From positions 806,001 through 870,000 of the forward strand of contig NZ_WBKI01000001.1 in assembly GCF_008830365.1 (NCBI RefSeq): 64,000 bases of DNA, read 5' to 3'. Position numbers and translations under genes: made by a program. The stretch comes from Serratia proteamaculans (GTDB taxonomy: Bacteria > Pseudomonadota > Gammaproteobacteria > Enterobacterales > Enterobacteriaceae). The notes below the pieces were generated by a model. The model did not search any database. It was not told the DNA's origin and was given only the letters and a program-made list of their open reading frames with translations. Of this stretch, positions 55,781 through 64,000 are shown in pieces (position 1 is the first letter of the stretch; each line of letters opens with the position of its first letter).

Positions 55781-56814
55781 GCACGCTTGAACTGCAAGGC
55801 ATCGGTAAATCCTATAACTCGGACAAGGTGCTGGAGCATGTTGACTTGCGAGTTGAACAGGGCAGCCGCACCGCGATTGTCGGCCCTTCCGGCTCAGGGA
55901 AAACCACCCTGCTGCGTATCATTGCCGGTTTTGAAATACCGGACAGCGGCCAGGTGATGCTGCAGGGCCAGCCGATGGCCAACGGCAGCGGCTGGGTACC
56001 GGCACACCTGCGTGGCATAGGTTTTGTACCGCAGGACGGCGCGTTATTCCCGCACTTTACCGTAGCCGGCAATATCGGTTTCGGCCTGAAAGGCAGCAAG
56101 CGCGACAAGCAACTGCGTATTGATGCGCTGATGGAGATGGTGGCGCTGGATCGCCGTCTGGGGGCATTGTGGCCTCACGAGCTTTCCGGTGGGCAGCAAC
56201 AGCGGGTGGCCCTGGCTCGCGCCCTGTCTCAGCAGCCCAAGCTGATGTTACTGGACGAACCCTTCTCCGCGCTGGATACCGGCCTGCGCGCCGCAACCCG
56301 CAAAGCCGTGGCGGAATTGCTGGCTGAGGCCAAAGTCGCATCGATTCTGGTGACCCACGATCAGACCGAAGCCCTGTCGTTTGCCGATCAGGTAGCGGTG
56401 ATGCGCAACGGTCGATTGGCGCAGGTTGGACCGCCGCAGGATCTCTATCTGCGCCCGGTGGACGAGCCGACCGCCACCTTTTTAGGCGAGACGCTGGTAC
56501 TTTCCGCCGAGCTTGAGCAAGGCTGGGCCGATTGCGTGCTCGGGCGAATTGCCGTGGACGATCATCAGCGCCGTGGCCCTGCCCGCATCATGCTGCGTCC
56601 GGAACAGATCCAAATCAACCAGTGCGAGACTCAGCAGCAGAGCCAGGCGATGGTGACCAGTATCGATTTCGCGGGTTTTGTCTCCACCTTAAACCTGCGC
56701 ATGACCGGCAGTGATATCGCAATCGAGATTAAAACCGTCAGCCGCGAAGGTATTCGCGCCGGTTCTCACGTCAGCCTGAATATCATCGGCCAGGCACATA
56801 TCTTTGCCGAGTAA
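55777..56814 (+). CDS. sfuC: Iron ABC transporter ATPase SfuC
   Basis: 345 residues. Walker [12 protein letters not shown], signature [13 protein letters not shown], Walker [13 protein letters not shown] and switch His VTHDQTEAL. The C-terminal part (from about 240) is the usual FbpC regulatory domain. Drives SfuB. A weak GGGGCGC/GTGCCCC hairpin (about 56823-56840) follows. Confidence 0.95.
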   Translation: MSTLELQGIGKSYNSDKVLEHVDLRVEQGSRTAIVGPSGSGKTTLLRIIAGFEIPDSGQVMLQGQPMANGSGWVPAHLRGIGFVPQDGALFPHFTVAGNIGFGLKGSKRDKQLRIDALMEMVALDRRLGALWPHELSGGQQQRVALARALSQQPKLMLLDEPFSALDTGLRAATRKAVAELLAEAKVASILVTHDQTEALSFADQVAVMRNGRLAQVGPPQDLYLRPVDEPTATFLGETLVLSAELEQGWADCVLGRIAVDDHQRRGPARIMLRPEQIQINQCETQQQSQAMVTSIDFAGFVSTLNLRMTGSDIAIEIKTVSREGIRAGSHVSLNIIGQAHIFAE

Positions 56815-57071
56815 TACAGCAAGGGGCGCTTTAGTGCCCCGGCTATTCAGGCCAGTTGGCCAACGCCGACTGTATTAACCGTCTACTTCCTCGCCGTTCA
56901 GAAAGATATAACCTATCGCAGCCATCGAATACGAAAACCCCCGTCATCAACTACGATTAGTCTGTGACCGGTGTAATCACTCGCCCGTCCGGAGATAACC
57001 CACAGAGGATTATCATAATTATTCATACTGTTTGAGCCGCTGTTCTTTAAAGTGGCTAAGAAAGGTTAATT

Positions 57072-59177
57072 ATGGCACGTACTACCCCCCTCGAACGCTA
57101 CCGCAATATCGGCATCTCAGCGCACATTGATGCCGGCAAAACCACCACCACCGAGCGGATTCTGTTTTATACCGGGGTCAGTCACAAGCTGGGCGAAGTG
57201 CACGACGGCGCCGCCACCATGGACTGGATGGCACAGGAGCAGGAACGCGGGATTACCATTACCTCGGCGGCGACCACCTGTTTCTGGAACGGCATGCAGC
57301 ATAATTATCCGCAGCATCGCATCAATATTATCGACACCCCGGGGCACGTGGACTTCACCATTGAGGTCGAGCGTTCCATGCGCGTACTGGACGGTGCGGT
57401 GATGGTTTATGACTCGGTGGGCGGTGTACAGCCACAGTCAGAAACCGTCTGGCGTCAGGCCAATAAATACAAGGTGCCGCGGCTGGCGTTCGTCAACAAA
57501 ATGGACCGCGTCGGCGCTGACTTTTTCCGCGTGCGCAAAATGATGATCGAACGCCTGAAAGCCAACCCGGTACCGATCGTTATCCCGATGGGTGCCGAAG
57601 ACCATTTCACCGGCGTGGTGGATTTGGTGCGTATGAAAGCCATCCTGTGGGACGAGACAACCCAGGGGATGAGTTTCAGCTTTGAAGAGATCCCCGCCGA
57701 GCTGCGCGACTCCGCACAGGAATGGCGAGACAAAATGATCGAAGCCGCCGCCGAAGGCTCGGAAGAGTTGATGGACAAATACCTCAATCAGGTGCCGTTG
57801 AGCGAAGAAGAGATCGTCCGTGGTCTGCGCCTGCGCACCGTTGCCGGTGAAATCCAGCCAATGCTGTGCGGCTCGGCTTTCCGTAACAAAGGCGTGCAGC
57901 GCATGCTGGATGCGGTAATCGAACTGATGCCTTCACCGCTCGACGTTCCGCCGATGGAAGGCCATGACCAGCACGACAATATCGTTATCCGCCGTGCCGC
58001 CGATGACGAAAAATTCTCGGCGCTGGCGTTCAAGCTGATGACCGACCCCTTCGTCGGCCAGCTAACTTTTGTGCGAGTCTATTCCGGCGTGCTGACCAAA
58101 GGCAGCAGTGTCTACAACCCGGTAAAAGACAAGAAAGAGCGCATCGGCCGCATTGTGCAAATGCACGCTAACGATCGCAAGGATGTCGAGGAACTGCACG
58201 CCGGTGATATCGCCGCCTGCGTGGGGCTAAAAGACGTCACCACCGGCGACACGCTGTGTGATCCGGCGGCCATCATCACGCTGGAAAAAATGGTCTTCCC
58301 GGAACCGGTGATCGCGCAGGCGATCGAGCCGAAAACCAAAGCAGATCAGGAGAAAATGGGCATTGCGCTGCAGCGACTCACCTCCGAAGATCCGTCGTTC
58401 CGCGTGCGCACCGATGAGGATTCCGGCCAGACCATTATTTACGGCATGGGCGAGTTGCACCTGGAGATCATCGTCGACCGCATGCGCCGCGAGTTTGGTG
58501 TGGAAACCACCACTGGCAAACCGCAGGTGTCTTACCGCGAAACTATCCGCAAACGCGTCACCGACGTGGAAGGCAAGTTTGTGCGCCAGTCTGGCGGTAA
58601 AGGCCAGTACGGCCACGTGGTGTTGACGGTTGAACCGAATGAACCGGGCAAAGGCTTCGAGTTTTTAGATGAGATCAAGGGTGGCGTGATCCCGGGCGAG
58701 TTTATCCCAGCGGTGAAAAAAGGCCTGCTGGAGGCGCTGAGTAACGGCGTACTGGCCGGTTATCAGGTGGTGGATGTCAAGGTGCACCTGACCTTCGGCT
58801 CTTACCACGACGTCGACTCTTCGGAACAGGCCTTCCGCATGGCGGCGATCTTCGGCTTCAAAGAAGCCTGCCGCCAGGCCGACCCCGCGATCCTCGAGCC
58901 AATCATGTCGGTAGAGGTGGAAACGCCCGAAGACTACGCCGGTAGCGTGATGGGCGACCTGTCGTCACGGCGAGGTATGGTACAGGGAATGGAGGATATT
59001 CCGGGCGGAGGCGGTAAAGAAATTCACGCCAAGGTACCGCTGTCCGAGATGTTCGGCTATTCCACCACTCTGCGCTCAATGTCGCAGGGGCGCGCTACCT
59101 ACACCATGGAGTTCAGCCACTACGCCGAAGCGCCGCGCAGCGTGGCTGAAGAGATCATTCACCACAGTAAAAAATAA
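57072..59177 (+). CDS. Elongation factor G paralogue (stand-alone)
   Basis: 701-residue GTPase of the EF-G family that moves tRNAs along the ribosome. GTP site: [20 protein letters not shown]; switch [28 protein letters not shown] and [10 protein letters not shown]. It differs from E. coli EF-G throughout (C-terminus [12 protein letters not shown] against VAQAVIEARGK). The str-operon neighbours (rpsL, rpsG, tuf) are absent. It is therefore likely a second copy, perhaps used under stress or in the presence of antibiotics. The housekeeping copy should be elsewhere. Ribosome site AAAGG. Confidence 0.88.
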   Translation: MARTTPLERYRNIGISAHIDAGKTTTTERILFYTGVSHKLGEVHDGAATMDWMAQEQERGITITSAATTCFWNGMQHNYPQHRINIIDTPGHVDFTIEVERSMRVLDGAVMVYDSVGGVQPQSETVWRQANKYKVPRLAFVNKMDRVGADFFRVRKMMIERLKANPVPIVIPMGAEDHFTGVVDLVRMKAILWDETTQGMSFSFEEIPAELRDSAQEWRDKMIEAAAEGSEELMDKYLNQVPLSEEEIVRGLRLRTVAGEIQPMLCGSAFRNKGVQRMLDAVIELMPSPLDVPPMEGHDQHDNIVIRRAADDEKFSALAFKLMTDPFVGQLTFVRVYSGVLTKGSSVYNPVKDKKERIGRIVQMHANDRKDVEELHAGDIAACVGLKDVTTGDTLCDPAAIITLEKMVFPEPVIAQAIEPKTKADQEKMGIALQRLTSEDPSFRVRTDEDSGQTIIYGMGELHLEIIVDRMRREFGVETTTGKPQVSYRETIRKRVTDVEGKFVRQSGGKGQYGHVVLTVEPNEPGKGFEFLDEIKGGVIPGEFIPAVKKGLLEALSNGVLAGYQVVDVKVHLTFGSYHDVDSSEQAFRMAAIFGFKEACRQADPAILEPIMSVEVETPEDYAGSVMGDLSSRRGMVQGMEDIPGGGGKEIHAKVPLSEMFGYSTTLRSMSQGRATYTMEFSHYAEAPRSVAEEIIHHSKK

Positions 59178-59208
59178 CCTCATCGCCTGCCGCTCCCAGC
59201 GGCAGGCT

Positions 59209-60174
59209 TCACTCTTTCGCGACCAGTGACACCACCACCGGCTGCGGCTTAATCCGCATCGCGTACACCACCCCGATAATCAGGCAGGCAATACCGCTCA
59301 GCGTCAACAGCGGCGGCCAGGCCTGACGCAGCATAAAGGTATAAGCCAGCCCCGCCAGAATTTCGAAGACGATCAACGGCCCCACCAACACCGTCGGCAA
59401 ACGCTGGCTCGCCTCATTCCAGCACAGCGCACCTATCCAGGAACACAGCATGCCGATAGCGATCATCAAGGGCACAAACACCTCCGGCCTTGGTCCAAAC
59501 GGCAACGCAAACGCCGGTTGGGTCAGAGTCAATTGGCCGCAGACCAACAGATAACCAACCAGTGCCAGCGGCAGGGTGACCAGGCCCTGCGCGGTCGCCC
59601 AGGTGGCGGGCCTTTGGTTGGGGTTTTCCCGCAGCCAACGGGCATTGCGCAAGGGGAACCAGGTCCAGCACGCCACGGCAACCAGCGCCAACCCCAGCCC
59701 GCTGGTATAACGCCAGACATCAACCGGTGCGCTATTGCCCTGCAGTTCGGCAACGTTAACCAGCGCCAGTCCACTGGCGATTAATATCAGCGCCGGTGTC
59801 AGTTTACGCCAGGAAAGGCGTCCGTCGTGTCGGCTGTAAAACAGGTTGGCAGTCACCGAGATCACCACCGGCAGCGTGCCGATAATCATGGTGGATACCG
59901 GTGCCCCGGTGCGCTGAATGGCGCTGGCCAGGCACAGGTAATACAGCAGGTTACCGATCGCCGTCAGTTTCAGCGCCTCCAGCCAGTCGTTACGCCGTAA
60001 CTTTTTCAGGCGCCGACGATCCAGCCACGCCAGCGGCAAGGCAATCAGGCCAAAGGCCAGGTAGCGGCCGGTAGACTGTAACGCCGCCGGATATTCCGGG
60101 ATCAGCACCGGGCCAACAAAAATCAAACCCCACATCAAGCCCGCAGACAGGGCAAATAACACGCCAACAAACAT
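59209..60174 (-). CDS. EamA/DMT-family transporter
   Basis: 321-residue inner-membrane protein, ten helices in two EamA repeats (about 5-137 and 162-305). FALSAGLMWGLIFVGPVLIP and VLVGPLIVFEILAGLAYTFM mark each. Probably an exporter. It is followed upstream by an AraC-family gene on the same strand with 83 bases between, its likely regulator. Confidence 0.88.
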   Translation of the reverse strand: MFVGVLFALSAGLMWGLIFVGPVLIPEYPAALQSTGRYLAFGLIALPLAWLDRRRLKKLRRNDWLEALKLTAIGNLLYYLCLASAIQRTGAPVSTMIIGTLPVVISVTANLFYSRHDGRLSWRKLTPALILIASGLALVNVAELQGNSAPVDVWRYTSGLGLALVAVACWTWFPLRNARWLRENPNQRPATWATAQGLVTLPLALVGYLLVCGQLTLTQPAFALPFGPRPEVFVPLMIAIGMLCSWIGALCWNEASQRLPTVLVGPLIVFEILAGLAYTFMLRQAWPPLLTLSGIACLIIGVVYAMRIKPQPVVVSLVAKE

Positions 60175-60257
60175 AGTGACTCCATCAGAACCCGTGAATA
60201 AAACCTGGGGTCAGCCTAGCCGACTTTGGCGAAGGAATATTGTAGCAGGTTGCTGTT

Positions 60258-61094
60258 TTAGCGGGCCGTAACCTGTTTTTGGTAACGCACTGGCGTGACA
60301 CCGTAACGGTTAGCGAAAGCTCGGGTCAAATGAGCCTGATCGGTTAGCCCCGCCGCCACCGCCACTTGCGCCGCAGGCATACCACGCCCCAGCATCTGTT
60401 TGGCCTGTGACAGACGGATCGCCATCAGCATCTGTTGAGGGGATGCATGGTATTCGGCTTTGAATTTACGTTGGAAATGATAAGGGCTAAGGGAAACCAG
60501 TGCCGCCAACTGATCCAACGTAATGACGGTGGCGAAGTTATCCTGCAGATAGCTTTTGACGATATCAAAACGGTGCGCCGCTTCCGCCTTCAGCGGCCGG
60601 GCGGCCTGAATATGCGGGCGGAAAATGGCAATCACCTGCAGTAACAGGTGGTCAATGGTCAGTCCGTCATCGGCTTGCCACAGTGCCGCCAGCGTGGCCG
60701 ATAATTGCTGCGCCGCCTGCGGATCCTGGCGTACCGCATCGGTGAACCAGAACCCCTGCTCGCCGGACAGCCGCTCCAGCGTGGCCGGCTCCAGATAAAG
60801 CATACGATAATTCCAGCCGCCGGCGGTTTCTGCCTCACCGGTATGCAGCTCATCCGGGTTCATCAGCACCAGAGAACCCGGTGCCGCCCGATGTTGCGCC
60901 CCACGATAGCGAAAACGCTCAGCGCCAAAATCGACGGTACCTATGGCAAAGGCATTATGGGTGTGCGGTTCAAAGGCATAACGCTCAATATGGGCGTGAT
61001 AAAGCTCTACGCCCGGCACCTGCGATAATTGCCGGAACTGCGCGCTGTCTTTTTCAAAGGGAAACTGTTGTGGAACACCCTGCACCCGTACCAC
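60258..61094 (-). CDS. AraC-family regulator
   Basis: 278 residues: N-terminal cupin-like ligand domain (about 25-110; HTHNAFAIGTVDFGAERFRY) and C-terminal double helix-turn-helix (about 175-275; LDQLAALVSLSPYHFQRKFK and AQVAVAAGLTDQAHLTRAF). Located before the EamA exporter on the same strand and divergent from an aldehyde dehydrogenase; either could be the target. Effector unknown. Confidence 0.88.
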   Translation of the reverse strand: MVRVQGVPQQFPFEKDSAQFRQLSQVPGVELYHAHIERYAFEPHTHNAFAIGTVDFGAERFRYRGAQHRAAPGSLVLMNPDELHTGEAETAGGWNYRMLYLEPATLERLSGEQGFWFTDAVRQDPQAAQQLSATLAALWQADDGLTIDHLLLQVIAIFRPHIQAARPLKAEAAHRFDIVKSYLQDNFATVITLDQLAALVSLSPYHFQRKFKAEYHASPQQMLMAIRLSQAKQMLGRGMPAAQVAVAAGLTDQAHLTRAFANRYGVTPVRYQKQVTAR

Positions 61095-61299
61095 CCTGCT
61101 TCAATGCCGCTCGTGGCTGTATGATAGTCAAAGCGGCGGGCTTTGAGTAGTGGCGCACGCGGTGCTCTGGACGCTGCTGCTCATTGCGCGTAGGGTATTT
61201 TATCCAGCGTCTGGTGCCTGCAAGTTAGCGCCGACCTGTTGATTATCCCGCCACAGAGTGGGAAACCGTCTTTAACCCCCCTGAAAGTAAGAGGCAACA

Positions 61300-62733
61300 A
61301 TGTATCCAGATACTCAACTCTATATCGACGGACAATGGCGCAACGCAGTTGCCGGCAAAACCACGCCGGTCACCAACCCCGCTACCGATGAGGTGATTGG
61401 CAGCGTGGCACATGCCACCACGGCCGATCTCGATCTGGCGCTGGCTGCGACCGAACGCGGTTTTAAAGTCTGGCGTGAAACCTCCGCTTACCAGCGGGCA
61501 AACCTGATGCGTAAGGCTGCTGCACTGTTTCGTGAACGGGCAGAGAAAATCGCCGCGATCATGAGCCAGGAACAGGGCAAACCGGTGGCGCAGGCCAAGG
61601 TCGAAATTCTTAACTCGGCGGACGTGATTGACTGGTTTGCCGGTGAAGCCAGCCGTACCTACGGCCAGATCATCCCTTCCCGCAGCCAGGACGTCCAGCA
61701 GCAAACCCTGAAGTTGCCGGTAGGGCCAGTCGCGGCCTTTACTCCGTGGAACTTCCCGATTAACCAGATCGTGCGCAAGCTGTCCGCCGCGCTGGCCGCG
61801 GGTTGCTCAATCATTATCAAAGGGCCGGAAGAAACCCCGGCCTCACCGGCGGAGCTGATCAGAGCCTTTGCCGACGCAGGCGTTCCCGCCGGCGTGATCG
61901 CGCTGGTGTACGGTACCCCGGCGGAAATTTCAGAATACCTGATCCCGCATCCGACCATTCGTAAGATCTCGTTCACCGGCTCAACCCGCGTCGGCAAGCA
62001 TCTGGCGGCACTGGCCGGTCAGCATATGAAAAAAGCCACCATGGAGCTGGGCGGCCACGCGCCGGTATTGATTTTTGACGATGCCGACCTCGATGCGGCC
62101 GCCAAAGAACTGGCATTGGCCAAGTTCCGTAACGCCGGGCAGGTGTGCATTGCTCCGACCCGTTTCCTGATCCAGCAAGGCGTTTATGAAGCCTTTGTCG
62201 AGAAATTCACCGCCGCGGTGCGTGAAATCAAAATGGGTAACGGTTTGCAGGAAGGCGTGACCATGGGACCCATGGTGCTACAACGCAGCGTAGACGCCAT
62301 TGAGGCCTTTGTGAAAGATGCTATTGCCGAGGGTGCCAAAGCCACTACCGGCGGCAAGCGCGTAGCTGGCCCCGGTAATTTCTTTGAGCCGACGGTATTG
62401 CGCGACGTGCCACTGAGCGCCCGGGCAATGTCGGAAGAACCCTTTGGCCCGGTCGCCCTGCTGCGTCCGTTCGTGACCTACGAGGAAGCCATCGCCGAGG
62501 CCAATCGCCTGCCTTACGGTCTGGCGGCCTATGCCTACAGCCGCAGCATCGCTACGGTAACGGCATTGGGGCGTGATGTGGAAAGCGGCATGCTGAGCAT
62601 CAACCATATCGGTTTCGGCCTACCGGAAACGCCGTTTGGCGGCGTGAAAGACTCCGGTCACGGTACCGAAGGCGGCAGCGAAGCCATCGAATCCTATCTG
62701 GAGACCCGCTTTGTTACCGTCGCCGGTCGATAA
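61300..62733 (+). CDS. NAD(P)-dependent aldehyde dehydrogenase (succinate-semialdehyde type)
   Basis: 477 residues. Catalytic Asn151 ([10 protein letters not shown]), Glu249 (MELGGHAPV) and nucleophile Cys283 (GQVCIAPTR) are all present, with the GSTRVGK loop for the cofactor. Sequence style is that of succinate-semialdehyde dehydrogenases, which convert the aldehyde to the acid. No gabT or gabP is nearby, so the substrate is not fixed. AGAGG precedes the ATG. Confidence 0.9.
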   Translation: MYPDTQLYIDGQWRNAVAGKTTPVTNPATDEVIGSVAHATTADLDLALAATERGFKVWRETSAYQRANLMRKAAALFRERAEKIAAIMSQEQGKPVAQAKVEILNSADVIDWFAGEASRTYGQIIPSRSQDVQQQTLKLPVGPVAAFTPWNFPINQIVRKLSAALAAGCSIIIKGPEETPASPAELIRAFADAGVPAGVIALVYGTPAEISEYLIPHPTIRKISFTGSTRVGKHLAALAGQHMKKATMELGGHAPVLIFDDADLDAAAKELALAKFRNAGQVCIAPTRFLIQQGVYEAFVEKFTAAVREIKMGNGLQEGVTMGPMVLQRSVDAIEAFVKDAIAEGAKATTGGKRVAGPGNFFEPTVLRDVPLSARAMSEEPFGPVALLRPFVTYEEAIAEANRLPYGLAAYAYSRSIATVTALGRDVESGMLSINHIGFGLPETPFGGVKDSGHGTEGGSEAIESYLETRFVTVAGR

Positions 62734-62739
62734 TTAACT

Positions 62740-62767
62740 GTCCCCCTCTCCCTTGGGAGAGGGGGAC
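62740..62767. terminator. CCCTCTCCC hairpin (terminator or dispersed repeat)
   Basis: GTCCCCCTCTCCC (62740-62752) and GGGAGAGGGGGAC (62755-62767) pair exactly with a 2-base gap. Same kind as 13999-14020. Confidence 0.65.
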
Positions 62768-62792
62768 TTTCACCCAGATAACAGCCCGGGCT

Positions 62793-63707
62793 TTACTTCG
62801 AACCAACCTTATCGAATAACACTCGCGCTGCCGGGGTTAAACCCAGCATATGAATGCAGGCATGCACCATGCCCGGTAACCGCTCACAACGTACCGCTAC
62901 CCCATCCTCCCGCAGCCGCTGTGCATAATGCTCAGCCTCATCTCGTAATGGATCGTACTCGCAGCTCAGAATGGTCGCCGGAGGTAATCGCCGTAACGTC
63001 GCGGCATGCAGCGGTTCTGCGTAAGGGTCGAGCCCCTGAGCTTCTTCAGCCAAATAGTGGTGCCAGCAAAATTTCATTACCTCGCGCGTCAAAAAGAAAC
63101 CCTGTTCATATTGCCGATAACTGACCGTATCCATCGCACGGCTTAACGCCGGATACAGCAAAAGCTGATGCTCAATCGATGGGCCACCCCGGTCACGGGC
63201 CAACAGCGCAACGGCTGCCGCCAGATTGCCCCCGGCGCTGTCACCCCCCACCGCGATCCGCGAGGCATCGATCCCCCACTCATCGGCCCGTTCAACCACC
63301 TCGCACAGCGCCTGATACACATCCTCCAACGGCCGTGGATAAGGGTGCTCCGGTGCCAATCGATAATCAACAGACAGGATCAGCCGCCCGCTAGCATTAG
63401 CCAGCGCCTGACAAGGTCGGTCATACAACGCCAGTGACCCCAGGCACCAACCGCCGCCGTGGGCGTATAGCATCGCAGGCATCGGTTCTTCCGCTGGCGC
63501 CCCCAGGGGCGCATAGGCGCGAATGGCGATCTTGTGCCCGTCATTGGCGATCACCGTCCCATCCCTGACACCGCCGCTGGCTTCACCCTCGCCCTGCAAT
63601 GCCAACAGCCCGGTCTCGGCGGCGGCGCGCATCTCCGCCAGGGATGTCGGTGCTGTGGCCCCCGCCGTTTCCGCCAGAAAACGGGCAATCTGTGGATCAA
63701 GCGGCAT
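62793..63707 (-). CDS. Alpha/beta hydrolase (HSL-type esterase/lipase)
   Basis: 304 residues from the ATG at 63707; the frame extends to 63872 but the extra part overlaps the next gene and is not family-like. Oxyanion motif HGGGW; nucleophile Ser in GGDSAGGNLA; Asp in CEYDPLRDEA; His in PGMVHACIHM. Carboxylesterase of the hormone-sensitive lipase family. Overlaps the upstream hydrolase gene by 11 bases. Confidence 0.9.
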   Translation of the reverse strand: MPLDPQIARFLAETAGATAPTSLAEMRAAAETGLLALQGEGEASGGVRDGTVIANDGHKIAIRAYAPLGAPAEEPMPAMLYAHGGGWCLGSLALYDRPCQALANASGRLILSVDYRLAPEHPYPRPLEDVYQALCEVVERADEWGIDASRIAVGGDSAGGNLAAAVALLARDRGGPSIEHQLLLYPALSRAMDTVSYRQYEQGFFLTREVMKFCWHHYLAEEAQGLDPYAEPLHAATLRRLPPATILSCEYDPLRDEAEHYAQRLREDGVAVRCERLPGMVHACIHMLGLTPAARVLFDKVGSK

Positions 63708-64000
63708 CAGCCTGGCTCCCCAGCAAGAAAGGCACCACCAGGGCGATAAATGCCTCATGGCACTCTTCGGTAATGAAATGACCGCAGTCGGCGACCGTCT
63801 CACCGCGCAGGTTAACGGCGTTATCTCGTAAGGTAACAAAAGGCGCATCACCGGTTGCATGTTCCGCACCAATGGTCATCACCGGCATACCGAGCGGAGT
63901 TTCGGCGCGGCGCTGGTTTTGCCGAATGGTTTCCGGAATGGCACGGTAGTAATCAAATCCGGCCCGCAGGCTGCCCGGTGCCGAATAGGCCGCGATGTAA
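63697..64000 (-). CDS. Alpha/beta hydrolase, C-terminal part (5' end outside window)
   Basis: About 100 C-terminal residues. YSAPGSLRAGFDYYRAIPET and VADCGHFITEECHEAF (with the catalytic His in GHF) are typical of epoxide hydrolase / haloalkane dehalogenase-like enzymes. It overlaps the start of the esterase gene by 11 bases and is likely in one operon with it. The catalytic Ser or Asp lies outside the window. Confidence 0.8.
   Translation of the reverse strand, partial: YIAAYSAPGSLRAGFDYYRAIPETIRQNQRRAETPLGMPVMTIGAEHATGDAPFVTLRDNAVNLRGETVADCGHFITEECHEAFIALVVPFLLGSQADAA

Noticed and set aside
56823-56840. Terminator after sfuC
   Set aside because: GGGGCGC/GTGCCCC can pair, but no T-run follows; mentioned under sfuC rather than called.

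Overview
The window looks like chromosomal DNA of a Serratia (Enterobacterales; by feel the plymuthica / proteamaculans / liquefaciens side of the genus). Two clusters point there. One is a complete sfuABC ferric-iron ABC transporter, first described in S. marcescens. The other is a palatinose (isomaltulose) gene set in the order known from Erwinia rhapontici and S. plymuthica. The DNA is dense, moderately GC-rich and ordinary for the genus. A few AT-rich patches (about 5.7-6.0, 32-35 and 52-53 kb) look like accessory or decayed DNA. I saw no rRNA, tRNA, CRISPR array, insertion sequence or prophage.

Layout. 0-5.4 kb: drug efflux, with an RND pump and its adaptor, a 14-helix MFS exporter and a divergent TetR regulator around a near-perfect palindrome. 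5.5-15.7 kb: scattered single genes, including a secreted one-heme protein, a Tat-exported agmatine deiminase with LysR partner, gamma-glutamyltranspeptidase, a DUF3857/transglutaminase protein, a GNAT enzyme, and a XRE-cupin regulator with a DMT exporter. 15.8-20 kb: a possible 26-residue gene, then a three-gene periplasmic molybdenum dehydrogenase (Fe-S, Mo, triheme cytochrome). 20.2-25.1 kb: a 2-hydroxyacid dehydrogenase and MFS carrier behind GntR/IdnR-like operators, an RpiR regulator and a GH1 phospho-glucosidase. 25.2-27.8 kb: a decayed aromatic-acid locus, with a PcaK-like carrier, PcaR-like operators, a TetR gene and a pcaR-like IclR gene reduced to its two ends. 27.8-31.8 kb: D-serine dehydratase, small enzymes and a MASE1-GGDEF cyclase. 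32.0-35.1 kb: an AT-rich pair, a lysine N6-hydroxylase followed by a TupA-like ATP-grasp ligase. 35.2-44 kb: the pal regulon.

44-56.8 kb: a small lipoprotein, an MscS-family channel, an ABC-F protein behind a possible leader peptide, a CDF transporter, an unannotated MgtS-like 30-residue protein, a compact MgtE behind an M-box magnesium riboswitch, an oppA/mppA remnant, and sfuABC behind a Fur-like box. 57-64 kb: a stand-alone EF-G paralogue, a DMT exporter, an AraC regulator, an aldehyde dehydrogenase and two alpha/beta hydrolases, the last cut by the window end.

Strongest leads. (1) The magnesium module: M-box, short MgtE, MgtS-like micropeptide and a second small membrane protein before the CDF gene. 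(2) The same TATAGA-N5-TCTATA palindrome between palR and palE and again upstream of a lone PTS EIIB-domain gene. (3) The hydroxylase/ATP-grasp pair, with none of the usual siderophore partners nearby. (4) The possible leader-peptide control of an ABC-F gene. (5) Intact PcaR-like operators beside an internally deleted pcaR-like gene. All product names rest on reading motifs and recalled family features; no database search was possible.
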